Below, piece by piece: positions 1-7,238 of a stretch of 25,023 bases of DNA. Origin of the DNA: JACPGQ01 sp039798685 (GTDB lineage Bacteria; Patescibacteriota; Microgenomatia; Levybacterales; UBA12049); NCBI GenBank assembly GCA_039798685.1, contig JBDKFM010000011.1, positions 1 through 25,023 on the forward strand. Direction: 5' to 3'. The notes under the pieces were generated by a model. The model was not told where the DNA came from. It worked only from the letters and a program-made list of their open reading frames with translations, and did no database searches. Both the position numbers and the translations under genes were made by a program. How positions within the stretch are numbered: the stretch's first letter is position 1; the number at the start of each line of letters is the position of its first letter.

Positions 1-285
1 GGTGATTTGAAAGTACTTCCTGCAACAGCTACTCCAGCATGTGCAACATTAGGAAATGTATCAGCACAGCTTGGATATTGCTACGTTACTCAGGGTAGCT
101 CATCAAACTTTGCAGTCTTTTCAGCACTCGAATCAATCTCTGAGAGATCAAAATGCAGTGCAAATCCTACTGTGACAAGTGCATTCTTCCTTTACTCATC
201 ATCTGATGCGAAAGCAGGAACAGTATGCGCACCAGCAGGAGGTAATTCTCAGCCAAACACAACCGGCGGATACACATTCTTCTGA
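1..285 (+). CDS. C-terminal fragment of a type IV pilin/pseudopilin-like protein (partial)
   Basis: The reading frame is open from the first base, so the gene starts before the window and the TTG at 7 is probably not its start. About 94 residues are visible, ending in TGGYTFF and a TGA stop. The piece is rich in Ser, Thr and Ala and has five cysteines, with a block (GYCYVTQ, then NFAVFSALES) that resembles the C-terminal beta-sheet of CPR pilins, where a Tyr-rich strand is followed by a strand and 'LE'. No N-terminal pilin helix can be checked. The stop overlaps the next start by one base (TGATG), and an intrinsic terminator follows within 25 bases, suggesting this gene ends the main transcript. 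Pilin identity is a fold-level guess from composition; it could be another secreted protein. Confidence 0.6.
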   Translation, partial: GDLKVLPATATPACATLGNVSAQLGYCYVTQGSSSNFAVFSALESISERSKCSANPTVTSAFFLYSSSDAKAGTVCAPAGGNSQPNTTGGYTFF

Positions 286-2249
286 TGACATTTAAGTCTC
301 TTACCAGCCCGATTTATATCGGGTTTTTTTGTTTTTTAGTAACATTTGTTATATACGTGCACCATCTCCCCCTCACTGCCCTCTCCGGTGACGGTGGTGA
401 CTTTTTGACTGCTATTGTCACAAGAGGTCTTGCGCATCCTTCTGGTTACCCGACATATGTGATACTTGGTATTTTCGCAACGTTTCTTCCATTAGCGACG
501 ACTGTTGCATTTAAGGTAGGACTTCTAAATGCGTTTCTTGCATCCTTAACTATATGTGTTCTTTTCTTGTTTCTCTATAACGTCACAAAGTCAAAGTTTA
601 TTTCAGTTGTATCCTCACTTTCTTTAGCGTTTGTCTATCCATTTTGGCTGTATGCTGAAGCGGTTGAAGTATTTTCTCTCCATTTTTTGTTTATTGTATT
701 GTTTTTATTTATTTCATACTCGTATCATGTGACGAAAAAAAAATCACTTCTCCTTCTTCTTTCATTTTTAGTTGGATTGTCGTTGACAAATAATTTCACA
801 ATTGTATTTGCATTTCCGTCAATCTTTGTATTAGTTGTTTCAAAGTCTTTGATGAAACAGCTCACTCCGAAATTTATGATTTCCTTGTTACTTCTTTTTG
901 TTCTCGGGCTTACTCCATACCTCTATCTGTTTTATGGATCTTACTATGGTCCGACTATCAGCTGGAAGCGAATTGAAAGCATATCCGGATTTCTACATTA
1001 TGTGATGAGAAAAGACTATGGCTGGGGTACTGATCTTCAAACAGGTATCCTATTTCAGAACAGAGTACTTGCACTACAGTCATTTAGTACGTATTGGCTT
1101 AGAAATATTCCTGCTGTGTACTTCCTACTCTGTGCCCTAGGAATGGTATTCACTTTAAGAACACATAAAGTTCTTTTCCTTTCGTTGCTTAGCGGTATAG
1201 TATTTTCTGCAGGATTTTTTCTTTTATATACGGGAAACACTATTGGTGATACGTTTATTCTAGGAACACTTGAGAAGTTTTATGGTATGCCCTTTGTGTT
1301 TACAGTTCCCTTTTTCGCTTTCGGAGTGCTTTTTTTGCAACGTTTTCTTGCAACTCGCCTACAGAGCATAGTTCGATCATCTGGAGGAAGACTGATGTTA
1401 AAGGTCGGTATCGTCGTAGCATGTGCGGTTATCCCTGTTTCACTTTTTTTGAAGAATGTTGATCGTTTATACTTTAGAGATCTTACAATTGGAGATGACC
1501 ATGTCATAGCTCTCCTTTCTACAGTTCCAAAAAATTCAATCCTTTTTCTCAAAAGTGATACTTTGCATTTTAATGCATCGTATGTGCAGCATGCATATAA
1601 CTATCGGAAAGATGTCTTGCTTGCCACTACCCCGTCGCTTGAGCGATTTATCGAAGGAAACAAGAGGTACAAAGCTATGATGACGAAAATAATCAAATCT
1701 AAAAAGTATAAAGAAGAGAATGATGTCTTACTTGCTACCGCTATTGCGATGAAACATGATCGCCCGATCTATACAGAAAAAATGATTGGAATCGGGATTA
1801 TAGACCCTAGGAAGGAGATGATCCCATACGGACTTATTTACCGACTTCGGAATGATGGTGAAAAGATGTCTAAAGATGCGTTTGTCAGGCAGCAGAAACA
1901 GCTTTTTTCAGTCATGCATGTCGATGATGTGAAAAGAATTTCAAATGCGGAGAATCTTCCGCTTCTGATGATGATTATTCCGTATCAATATGCTCAGGTT
2001 TACCGGGATACGGGAGAGTATATTATCAGTAACTATAATGATCTTAAGGCAGCTCAGTATTTTTTTCTTCAGGCGCATGAAGTACATTTGTTTGATCCCT
2101 CCCCTCTAAGTGCGCTTATCAGAAGCCATATTCTTCTTGGTGAATGTGACGAAGCGTCGATGTATATCGAAAAAATGCAAAAAATTGATTCCTCACAAGC
2201 TGAGATCTACCGTAAGCTGCTGAAAAACAAGAAGTACTGTGATGTATAA
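285..2249 (+). CDS. DUF2723 family membrane protein (GT-C fold glycosyltransferase-like) with TPR-like C-terminus
   Basis: This 654-residue protein has about ten or more hydrophobic segments in its first 400 residues. It carries the DUF2723 signature: an acidic first-loop motif GDGGD at 35-39, then HPSGYP at 51-56, later PFWLYAEAVEVF and GLSLTNN. DUF2723 proteins are related to GT-C enzymes that use polyprenyl-phosphate sugars at the outer face of the membrane; the acidic loop would be the catalytic site. Roughly residues 585-640 look like one or two degenerate TPR helices (AAQYFFLQAHEVHLFDPSPL). The ATG at 285 overlaps the previous stop by one base and is kept because the only later alternative, GTG at 357, would delete the first membrane helix. 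A terminator sits inside its first codons, so expression may depend on read-through. A paralogue lies at 7239. Substrate unknown. Confidence 0.8.
   Translation: MTFKSLTSPIYIGFFCFLVTFVIYVHHLPLTALSGDGGDFLTAIVTRGLAHPSGYPTYVILGIFATFLPLATTVAFKVGLLNAFLASLTICVLFLFLYNVTKSKFISVVSSLSLAFVYPFWLYAEAVEVFSLHFLFIVLFLFISYSYHVTKKKSLLLLLSFLVGLSLTNNFTIVFAFPSIFVLVVSKSLMKQLTPKFMISLLLLFVLGLTPYLYLFYGSYYGPTISWKRIESISGFLHYVMRKDYGWGTDLQTGILFQNRVLALQSFSTYWLRNIPAVYFLLCALGMVFTLRTHKVLFLSLLSGIVFSAGFFLLYTGNTIGDTFILGTLEKFYGMPFVFTVPFFAFGVLFLQRFLATRLQSIVRSSGGRLMLKVGIVVACAVIPVSLFLKNVDRLYFRDLTIGDDHVIALLSTVPKNSILFLKSDTLHFNASYVQHAYNYRKDVLLATTPSLERFIEGNKRYKAMMTKIIKSKKYKEENDVLLATAIAMKHDRPIYTEKMIGIGIIDPRKEMIPYGLIYRLRNDGEKMSKDAFVRQQKQLFSVMHVDDVKRISNAENLPLLMMIIPYQYAQVYRDTGEYIISNYNDLKAAQYFFLQAHEVHLFDPSPLSALIRSHILLGECDEASMYIEKMQKIDSSQAEIYRKLLKNKKYCDV
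308..330 (+). terminator. Rho-independent terminator inside the next gene's 5' coding region
   Basis: The inverted repeat CCCGAT (308-313) / ATCGGG (318-323) has a 4-base loop and is followed at once by seven T (324-330), then G and six more T. This is a textbook intrinsic terminator for the pilin-like gene ending at 285. It lies about 23-45 bases inside the DUF2723 open reading frame that starts at 285, encoding part of its first membrane segment. Confidence 0.75.
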
Positions 2250-2250
2250 T
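2245..2250 (+). promoter_or_regulatory. Candidate -10 box before the GT39-like gene
   Basis: A perfect TATAAT overlaps the stop codon of the DUF2723 gene and ends 10 bases before the ATG at 2261. The best upstream match is CTGAAA at 2220 with a long 19-base spacer. If used, the transcript would begin about four bases before the start codon. A six-base match alone is weak evidence, but the geometry recurs at other starts here. Confidence 0.35.
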
Positions 2251-2260
2251 CTGAGTATTC

Positions 2261-3760
2261 ATGTTGCGTACATTTTCAAGATTAGATTTTTTGCTTCTTA
2301 CGTTGCTTTTTGCTAGCACATTGTTCTTTTGGTTTCCGACGATATCTCTTCCCTACTGGTGGGATTCTGCAGGTTTTGTAATGCAGCAGGCGCATTCCTA
2401 TTTGATTCACGGATTTTCGGTCACGAGAGCGTCATATTCAGATTTTGCTCATCCCCCACTACTTAGTATGCTTCTTGCTACTACTTGGTATCTGTTCGGC
2501 GAGGATGTTGTTATTTCTCATATCGCGTATCTTCCATTCGTACTGTTTTCAGTTATTGGTATATATTTGCTGGGAAGAGAAGTTGTAAAGGACTCAATCG
2601 TGGGGCCTGTGGTCGGTTTTGCGACAGCGTTACTTGTACTATTCACTCCGACTTTCCTTGCACAAGTTGGCATAGTGTATATGGAGATTCCTGCAACTAC
2701 GTTTGCTGTATTCGGGTATCTTTTTTTTCTGAAAAGACGCTATGTGTTAAGTTCTTTCTTTTTTTCCCTCATGGTTTTGATGCGTGAGTTTACTTCAATT
2801 ATCGTTTTTGTTTTTGTAATTCTTTTTGTTCTCCGTTGGTGGAGCGAGAGAAAGAAGTCCTCATCTGTTCAATATAGAAATATTTTTTATATGATATTTC
2901 CAATTTTACTGTTATGCGGGTGGTTTTTTTATCACTATCTTCTCACTGGGTGGTGGATGATCTCGCCTGACCGTCCATTTGTGGGTGGTCATGCTTTTTC
3001 ATTTGACTTTGTGAAACTTGCTTCAGTTTTTTCATTTATTTTTCTTTTTCAGTGGAGGGTGTTGCTTTTCGCGGCATTTGTTCTCTGTTTTCTCGGATCA
3101 TATTTTTATTCTCCAAAAATTTGGTTACGACAAAAAGACTTGCTGCGGATTGATACTGCTCCTCTTTTTATCATTCCTGTAGTCTACTTGTTATTTTTTG
3201 GCAGATTTGAGTTTTTAACCCGTTATTCTGTAATTGTGCTTCCTTTTCTTTACTTGCTCGTTGTGTGTTCCCTGAAGAATATGATTAGTAAGACAAAGCG
3301 AAGGATGCAAGTATGTGTGATTCTCAGTTTTAGCCTTGTTACGTTATTTTTCTTTAGGTCCGAATGGAATCTGCACAGAGTTGTGAATACATATTATTAT
3401 TCTCCCCTTGAAGATAACCTTGAATATCGTGATGTGATTGCGTTAGGAAAACAAGTTGCGTCATATCTTGAGCTTCATCATCAGGATACAGCCATATACT
3501 CCTCATTTCCGTTTACCAGTATGCTTGCTGATTCTTATCAGGGCTACACTGCAAGCTCTTTTACTATAAGGGACTGTAAGACATATGCGAGAGGTAATGG
3601 AGTCATTATCTATCATTACTTTTCACCAGGTTCTGTTGACTGTTCGCATCTTTTAAATACGTATGTGATAAATAGTAAAAAGAAATTTAGTGTAAATGGT
3701 AAACGTGTATTGGTCGCTGAATTTTCTGGTAGTAAAAATAAAGGAGAGGAAAAAAAGTAG
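2261..3760 (+). CDS. ArnT/GT39-like membrane glycosyltransferase
   Basis: This 499-residue polytopic membrane protein has a short cytoplasmic start, a first membrane helix (about 9-30), and then the acidic loop PYWWDSAGF with Asp35. The motif DFAHPPLLSMLL at 61-72 is typical of the PMT/ArnT (GT39/GT83, PF13231-type) superfamily, in which a lipid-linked sugar is transferred to protein, lipid or glycan outside the membrane. About eight more hydrophobic stretches follow, then a soluble C-terminal segment of about 110 residues. The usual 'DE' of the first loop is here D-S, with only one acidic residue. It lies 11 bases after the DUF2723 gene and ends 7 bases from the convergent methyltransferase gene, with no clear terminator between them. 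Substrate cannot be read from sequence. Confidence 0.75.
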   Translation: MLRTFSRLDFLLLTLLFASTLFFWFPTISLPYWWDSAGFVMQQAHSYLIHGFSVTRASYSDFAHPPLLSMLLATTWYLFGEDVVISHIAYLPFVLFSVIGIYLLGREVVKDSIVGPVVGFATALLVLFTPTFLAQVGIVYMEIPATTFAVFGYLFFLKRRYVLSSFFFSLMVLMREFTSIIVFVFVILFVLRWWSERKKSSSVQYRNIFYMIFPILLLCGWFFYHYLLTGWWMISPDRPFVGGHAFSFDFVKLASVFSFIFLFQWRVLLFAAFVLCFLGSYFYSPKIWLRQKDLLRIDTAPLFIIPVVYLLFFGRFEFLTRYSVIVLPFLYLLVVCSLKNMISKTKRRMQVCVILSFSLVTLFFFRSEWNLHRVVNTYYYSPLEDNLEYRDVIALGKQVASYLELHHQDTAIYSSFPFTSMLADSYQGYTASSFTIRDCKTYARGNGVIIYHYFSPGSVDCSHLLNTYVINSKKKFSVNGKRVLVAEFSGSKNKGEEKK

Positions 3761-3767
3761 TTGTTGA

Positions 3768-4514
3768 TTATATTTTCTTTTTCTTTGCCACACCAATTAG
3801 ATATGACGGAGTGAATCCATACCGGAATTTTTTAATCGGCTCAACAGCTGTCCCTCGGAAAAAATATTTAAATGATGAGTCAACAAACCAATTAAGTTTT
3901 CCTGGTGGAATGAGATGAGTTATCTTACTCACCAGCTTGAGGTAGCCGAGATGGATTGGTTTTTGTCCGTATAGCCTGACATCTTCGAATTCTACATTTA
4001 GTAATTCTTTAAATTCATCAAGGTAGAATTCTTTGAAATGAAATGGATTTGTTTCTTCTGTTCCGAGATTTTTATTCGGCGTCGAAAGAATGAGAATACC
4101 GTTTTCTTTTAATACTCTCTGGATTTCTTTGATGAATCGTCTATAGTTTTTTACATGTTCTATGGTCTCAAATGAGACCACGACATCAACAGACTTATCC
4201 TTAAGTGGTATTTTTACTGCGTCTCCTGTTTTATAAGTGATTTTTTTATGGGGATAGCGCTCCTTTGCATAAGATACTGCGTCTTTTGAGTTATCGACTG
4301 CGGTGATCGCGTATGGTTTCGCGTTCATCATAAGAAGTGATCCATATCCACTTCCGCAGGCAATATCAAGCACTTTTTTATTTTTTATATATTTTTTTGC
4401 AAAATTATACCGTGCTGCATGGTCGTTGTAGAGCTGTTTACCGAACCGTGAGAGTTCATCTGGGACAAGTCTTTCGGGATGACAGTGTTTCACATGTAAT
4501 GCCGGTGAATGCAT
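3768..4514 (-). CDS. Class I SAM-dependent methyltransferase
   Basis: This 248-residue protein has a complete Rossmann-type SAM-binding core: motif I VLDIACGSGYG at 48-58, an acidic residue ending strand 2 (AVDNS, Asp74), GDAV at 97-100, and the post-motif SFETIEHV at 114-121 found in Methyltransf_11/UbiE-like enzymes. The N-terminal PERLVP is often seen in methyltransferases of surface-glycan clusters. It is the last gene of the minus-strand glycosyl/methyltransferase cassette, 83 bases after the methyltransferase at 4598, so it may have its own promoter; the intergenic region contains TTGAAA and several AT-rich -10-like hexamers but no well-spaced pair. The likely role is methylation of a sugar or lipid-linked glycan. 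The acceptor is unknown. Confidence 0.85.
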   Translation of the reverse strand: MHSPALHVKHCHPERLVPDELSRFGKQLYNDHAARYNFAKKYIKNKKVLDIACGSGYGSLLMMNAKPYAITAVDNSKDAVSYAKERYPHKKITYKTGDAVKIPLKDKSVDVVVSFETIEHVKNYRRFIKEIQRVLKENGILILSTPNKNLGTEETNPFHFKEFYLDEFKELLNVEFEDVRLYGQKPIHLGYLKLVSKITHLIPPGKLNWFVDSSFKYFFRGTAVEPIKKFRYGFTPSYLIGVAKKKKI

Positions 4515-4597
4515 AATATATCTATAGTAGAATACTACATTTCAATGAGTCTGTATAGACTAAATTGATTGTTCTGATAGCATTTCTTAGACATGTA

Positions 4598-5356
4598 TTA
4601 TTTCTTATAACTAAATACCCACATCATATTTTCAGGATACGACACCACTGTTTTTAGTTTATTCTGTGTGATGAAGTCTCCTCCGAATTCCCAACATACG
4701 AGATAGTCGATTCTATTGTTGAATCCATGGTATGAAGGAGTATGGTGGGTTTTGAGTGTGTTTATTTTTTTTAGAGTTTTTCTTTCAGGAATGATTGGGA
4801 TAGTAAAAATACAAATTCCACCTGGTTTTAGTATCCTCTTCGTTTCTGATACTGCTTTTTTTACATCAGGTATGTGCTCAAGAGTTTCACTGTGTATCAC
4901 GAGATCAAAACTGTTTGACGTGTAGCTTAGTCGTGTAATATCTTCATGAGCGGAATGATAGAGTAACTTTTTTACGATGTTTTTTGCAGTCGTGATAAGG
5001 TTTTTGTCAAATAATGATGGCTGGTATTCGCTGTACGAAAGTGACGGGATTTTTTTGAGAATAGGATGAAGATTCCCGCAGGAGTTAATCTCCGCAATTT
5101 CTAATCCTTTTTTCTTTGCGTGTTCACTCCATGCTGCGAGAGAATCAGCATTTTTATATGGAAATGTTTTTATTATTGCCTCTGCGAGCGCTCGTGTTCT
5201 CAGGCTATTTTTGCACACAGGACAAAATAGTGATTCTCTTAAATTAAATTTTTTCTTTTGGACACTTGTCAAATTCCATGCCTTAGCGAGTTCATCTGAG
5301 ATGATCTCTTTCTTAATCCACCTGGATACATTTGATCCGCATGCAACACATTTCAT
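4598..5356 (-). CDS. Methyltransferase-like protein with N-terminal zinc-ribbon motif
   Basis: This 252-residue protein starts with a likely zinc site, C3-x2-C6 and C45-x2-C48, a layout seen in methyltransferases from polysaccharide clusters. The C-terminal half has the Methyltransf_11 pattern: SNSFDLVIHSETLEHIPD (about 147-164), then RILKPGGICIFTIP (174-187). The segment where motif I should lie (GLEIAEINSCGNLHPILKK, 84-102) lacks the normal GxGxG loop, so SAM binding may be unusual or lost. The start is well fixed because its ATG overlaps the TGA of the upstream GT2 gene (ATGA at 5353-5356), implying translational coupling in a three-gene operon. It probably modifies the same glycan as its neighbours, by inference from position. 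Confidence 0.75.
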   Translation of the reverse strand: MKCVACGSNVSRWIKKEIISDELAKAWNLTSVQKKKFNLRESLFCPVCKNSLRTRALAEAIIKTFPYKNADSLAAWSEHAKKKGLEIAEINSCGNLHPILKKIPSLSYSEYQPSLFDKNLITTAKNIVKKLLYHSAHEDITRLSYTSNSFDLVIHSETLEHIPDVKKAVSETKRILKPGGICIFTIPIIPERKTLKKINTLKTHHTPSYHGFNNRIDYLVCWEFGGDFITQNKLKTVVSYPENMMWVFSYKK

Positions 5357-6270
5357 ATCTTTGATAGTTTCTTATTATAAGAAGAATTTGTCATTGATCG
5401 TAGGCCGTCTTTTATTCCCCTTACGTATTCGGCTGCAGCGGGAAAGTCTTGCAGTGTGAGTAGCGAATACGGAAGCCGGATTGCGAGTTGACCACATAAC
5501 ACAGTCAATGGATTTAGTTGATGTCTACTCATAAAAATAAATGGATTTCTTGCGTAGTAGTATGCCCTGATGCTGCTAAGTCTATTACTCCCTTTTTTTC
5601 CACTGGAAGCTGAAACGATGTGTTGCACTAATGGTTTGTTGACTAAGTAACATTTATACATTTTTTTTCTTGCAGTATAGCAAAAATCTACGTCCTCCCA
5701 GTAGAGAAAGTACTCTTCCGGTATCAGTCCGACATCATTAAACACCTCGCGCTTCACCATCATTGCAGCACCTGTTATAAAATCTGTTTCACTTTGACGT
5801 ATTATTGTATCTGAAAGGATTTTATTCATATGTAGATGTCTGGTTATACAGAATTCTTTGTTGAGGCTTCCTCCTGCAAACCATATTTTGTCTCCATTTT
5901 CTTTATAGGTAATGATGCAGCCGGTGATTCCGATACGACTTGATTGCAGTGGTTTTTGTAGATCCGATAAGATTGTAGATTTCACTGTTGCATCATTATT
6001 GAGGAGGAATATATATTCATAGTTCTCTTCGAGTGCTTTTCTGATACCGACATTATTCCCGCCTGCGTATCCGAGATTTTTCTTATTTTTGATCAGAGTA
6101 TATTGAAAACGAAATATTTTTAGGTGATTTTTATTGATTTTTCCCGTGCCGTTATCGATGATAAAGACTTTTGATGTGTTTAGATCTTTTATTTTCTGAA
6201 TGCTGTCGAGACAACGAAGTGTGTTCTCGACCTCGCCGAAATGGAGCACAATTATCGCTGTGGTCTTCAT
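5353..6270 (-). CDS. Glycosyltransferase family 2, rhamnosyltransferase (WbbL)-like
   Basis: The 305-residue form beginning MKTTAIIVLH is preferred over a longer frame starting at 6312, because its ATG overlaps the upstream TGA (ATGA at 6267-6270) and because GT2 domains begin at this point. Motifs include FIIDNGTG (37-43), NLGYAGGNNVGIRKAL (65-80, the WbbL-type nucleotide-sugar loop), LLNNDATV with the metal-binding NND at 91-93, ITGAAMMVKREVF (165-177), and the acceptor-site EDVDFCYTARK (192-202). This is a cytoplasmic GT-A enzyme that would add a sugar, often dTDP-rhamnose in this subfamily, to a lipid-linked glycan. It is the second gene of the coupled minus-strand operon. Confidence 0.85.
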   Translation of the reverse strand: MKTTAIIVLHFGEVENTLRCLDSIQKIKDLNTSKVFIIDNGTGKINKNHLKIFRFQYTLIKNKKNLGYAGGNNVGIRKALEENYEYIFLLNNDATVKSTILSDLQKPLQSSRIGITGCIITYKENGDKIWFAGGSLNKEFCITRHLHMNKILSDTIIRQSETDFITGAAMMVKREVFNDVGLIPEEYFLYWEDVDFCYTARKKMYKCYLVNKPLVQHIVSASSGKKGSNRLSSIRAYYYARNPFIFMSRHQLNPLTVLCGQLAIRLPYSLLTLQDFPAAAEYVRGIKDGLRSMTNSSYNKKLSKI

Positions 6271-7169
6271 CTGGTTGTAGAGAGGTTTTTCGTTGAGTGC
6301 GTCACGTCCCATACTGTGTGGGTTTTTATTTTTAATTTATAGTCGATGAATCCGAGTATTCGCCCTATCGCTTCCAGCAAGATGACGAGTGGCGTATAGA
6401 GCAGGTACCGTGGTGTTGGTTTCATGGATTTCATAAGTGCTGAGAGAGCGAGGAAAAAGCGGAGAGTTGAGACTTCATAGCTGTAAAGATGTTTAGTGAC
6501 GATGTGTCCATAATAGATATGTCTTCTTCTTGCGAGAAACTCACTTATTTTTTCAGGACCCTTGTTGTAGACAATCGCTTTCGGAGCATATGCTGCTTTA
6601 TAACCCTGTCCGCGTATGAGTGGTTCGATGTTTGCCTCATCGACAGAGGAGGTTGAAGGAATTTGTTTAAAGATTTTTCTAAACGCAATCATCTCACCCA
6701 TTTTCGGTTGACTGAGTGAGATTTGATGGTGGATTTCCCACTGTAAGTGTGCCGCAAACCCCATAAATGTGCGTTCATTGTTGACCGGGACAGGATGAGA
6801 TCCGACGATACCAATTTCCTTTTTTTTAAATGGTACAAGAAGAGTTTTAAGCGCGTGGTGTTCCAGTATAAGATCAGCATTTACAAGGACGAGAATTTCA
6901 TTTTTTGCACTCGCAATAAAACAATTGACCGCAGTTGCCTTTCCGTTCCTTTTTGTTTGCTTGATGAGATGAATTTTCTTTGACCGTTTTTGATATCTGG
7001 AAATTATTGTATTTGTGCCGTCTGTTGAGCCACTTGAAACGATAATTACTTCGTTGACAAGTTTATGAAAATCCTGTTGCTCGAGGAGGGAGTCGAGGAA
7101 TTGGGTGATATTTTTGGCTTCATTATGCGCCATTACTCCTATGGAGACTGAAAAAGATTTATCCCTCAT
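6267..7169 (-). CDS. Glycosyltransferase family 2 with C-terminal hydrophobic segments
   Basis: The start is placed at ATG 7169 (MRDKSFSVSIGVMAHNEAKN), giving 300 residues. The frame extends to 7262, but that would add 31 residues before the GT2 fold and run into the divergent gene's promoter. Seen: SIGVMAHNEAKNI (9-21), EVIIVSSGSTDGT (40-52), a K-rich loop with GKATAVN (76-82), the metal-binding NAD in LVLVNADL (93-100), DEANIE (177-182), and RRRHIYYG (214-221) in place of the processive QxxRW motif. One or two hydrophobic helices near residues 230-275 suggest membrane association. It leads a coupled operon with the GT2 at 5353 and the methyltransferase at 4598. A TATAGT lies 13 bases upstream of the start. 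Confidence 0.8.
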   Translation of the reverse strand: MRDKSFSVSIGVMAHNEAKNITQFLDSLLEQQDFHKLVNEVIIVSSGSTDGTNTIISRYQKRSKKIHLIKQTKRNGKATAVNCFIASAKNEILVLVNADLILEHHALKTLLVPFKKKEIGIVGSHPVPVNNERTFMGFAAHLQWEIHHQISLSQPKMGEMIAFRKIFKQIPSTSSVDEANIEPLIRGQGYKAAYAPKAIVYNKGPEKISEFLARRRHIYYGHIVTKHLYSYEVSTLRFFLALSALMKSMKPTPRYLLYTPLVILLEAIGRILGFIDYKLKIKTHTVWDVTHSTKNLSTTR

Positions 7170-7182
7170 CTGAATGATACTC

Positions 7183-7188
7183 ACTATA
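7183..7188 (-). promoter_or_regulatory. Candidate -10 box for the minus-strand GT/MT operon
   Basis: TATAGT on the minus strand lies 13 bases before the ATG at 7169. No good -35 lies 16-18 bases upstream; TTGCGA is 21 bases away. It is reported because something must drive this divergent operon in a 69-base gap and this is the best hexamer there. Confidence 0.3.
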
Positions 7189-7196
7189 GTAACGAA

Positions 7197-7226
7197 TTTA
7201 CACAGCCTTTCGCAATAGTCTATAAT
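7197..7226 (+). promoter_or_regulatory. Sigma70-type promoter for the second DUF2723 gene
   Basis: TTTACA (7197-7202), an 18-base spacer, then TATAAT (7221-7226) give 11 of 12 consensus matches. The expected transcription start is near 7233, only about six bases before the GTG start at 7239, so the mRNA would be nearly leaderless. Confidence 0.7.
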
Positions 7227-7238
7227 GAGAAAATCAAC

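Noticed and set aside
3740..3790. Bidirectional terminator between the convergent genes at 3760/3768
   Set aside because: The region is A/T rich but I could not find a stable inverted repeat next to a T-tract on either strand.
4515..4597. Small RNA or riboswitch in the gap between methyltransferase genes
   Set aside because: Only very short inverted repeats (such as AGTCT/AGACT) are visible; nothing matches a known structured RNA.
4716..5459. Plus-strand open frames within the methyltransferase/GT2 genes
   Set aside because: They overlap strongly supported minus-strand genes with family motifs and encode no recognisable protein.
6271..6312. Longer N-terminus of the WbbL-like enzyme
   Set aside because: The ATGA overlap at 6267-6270 and the GT2 fold start both support the shorter form.
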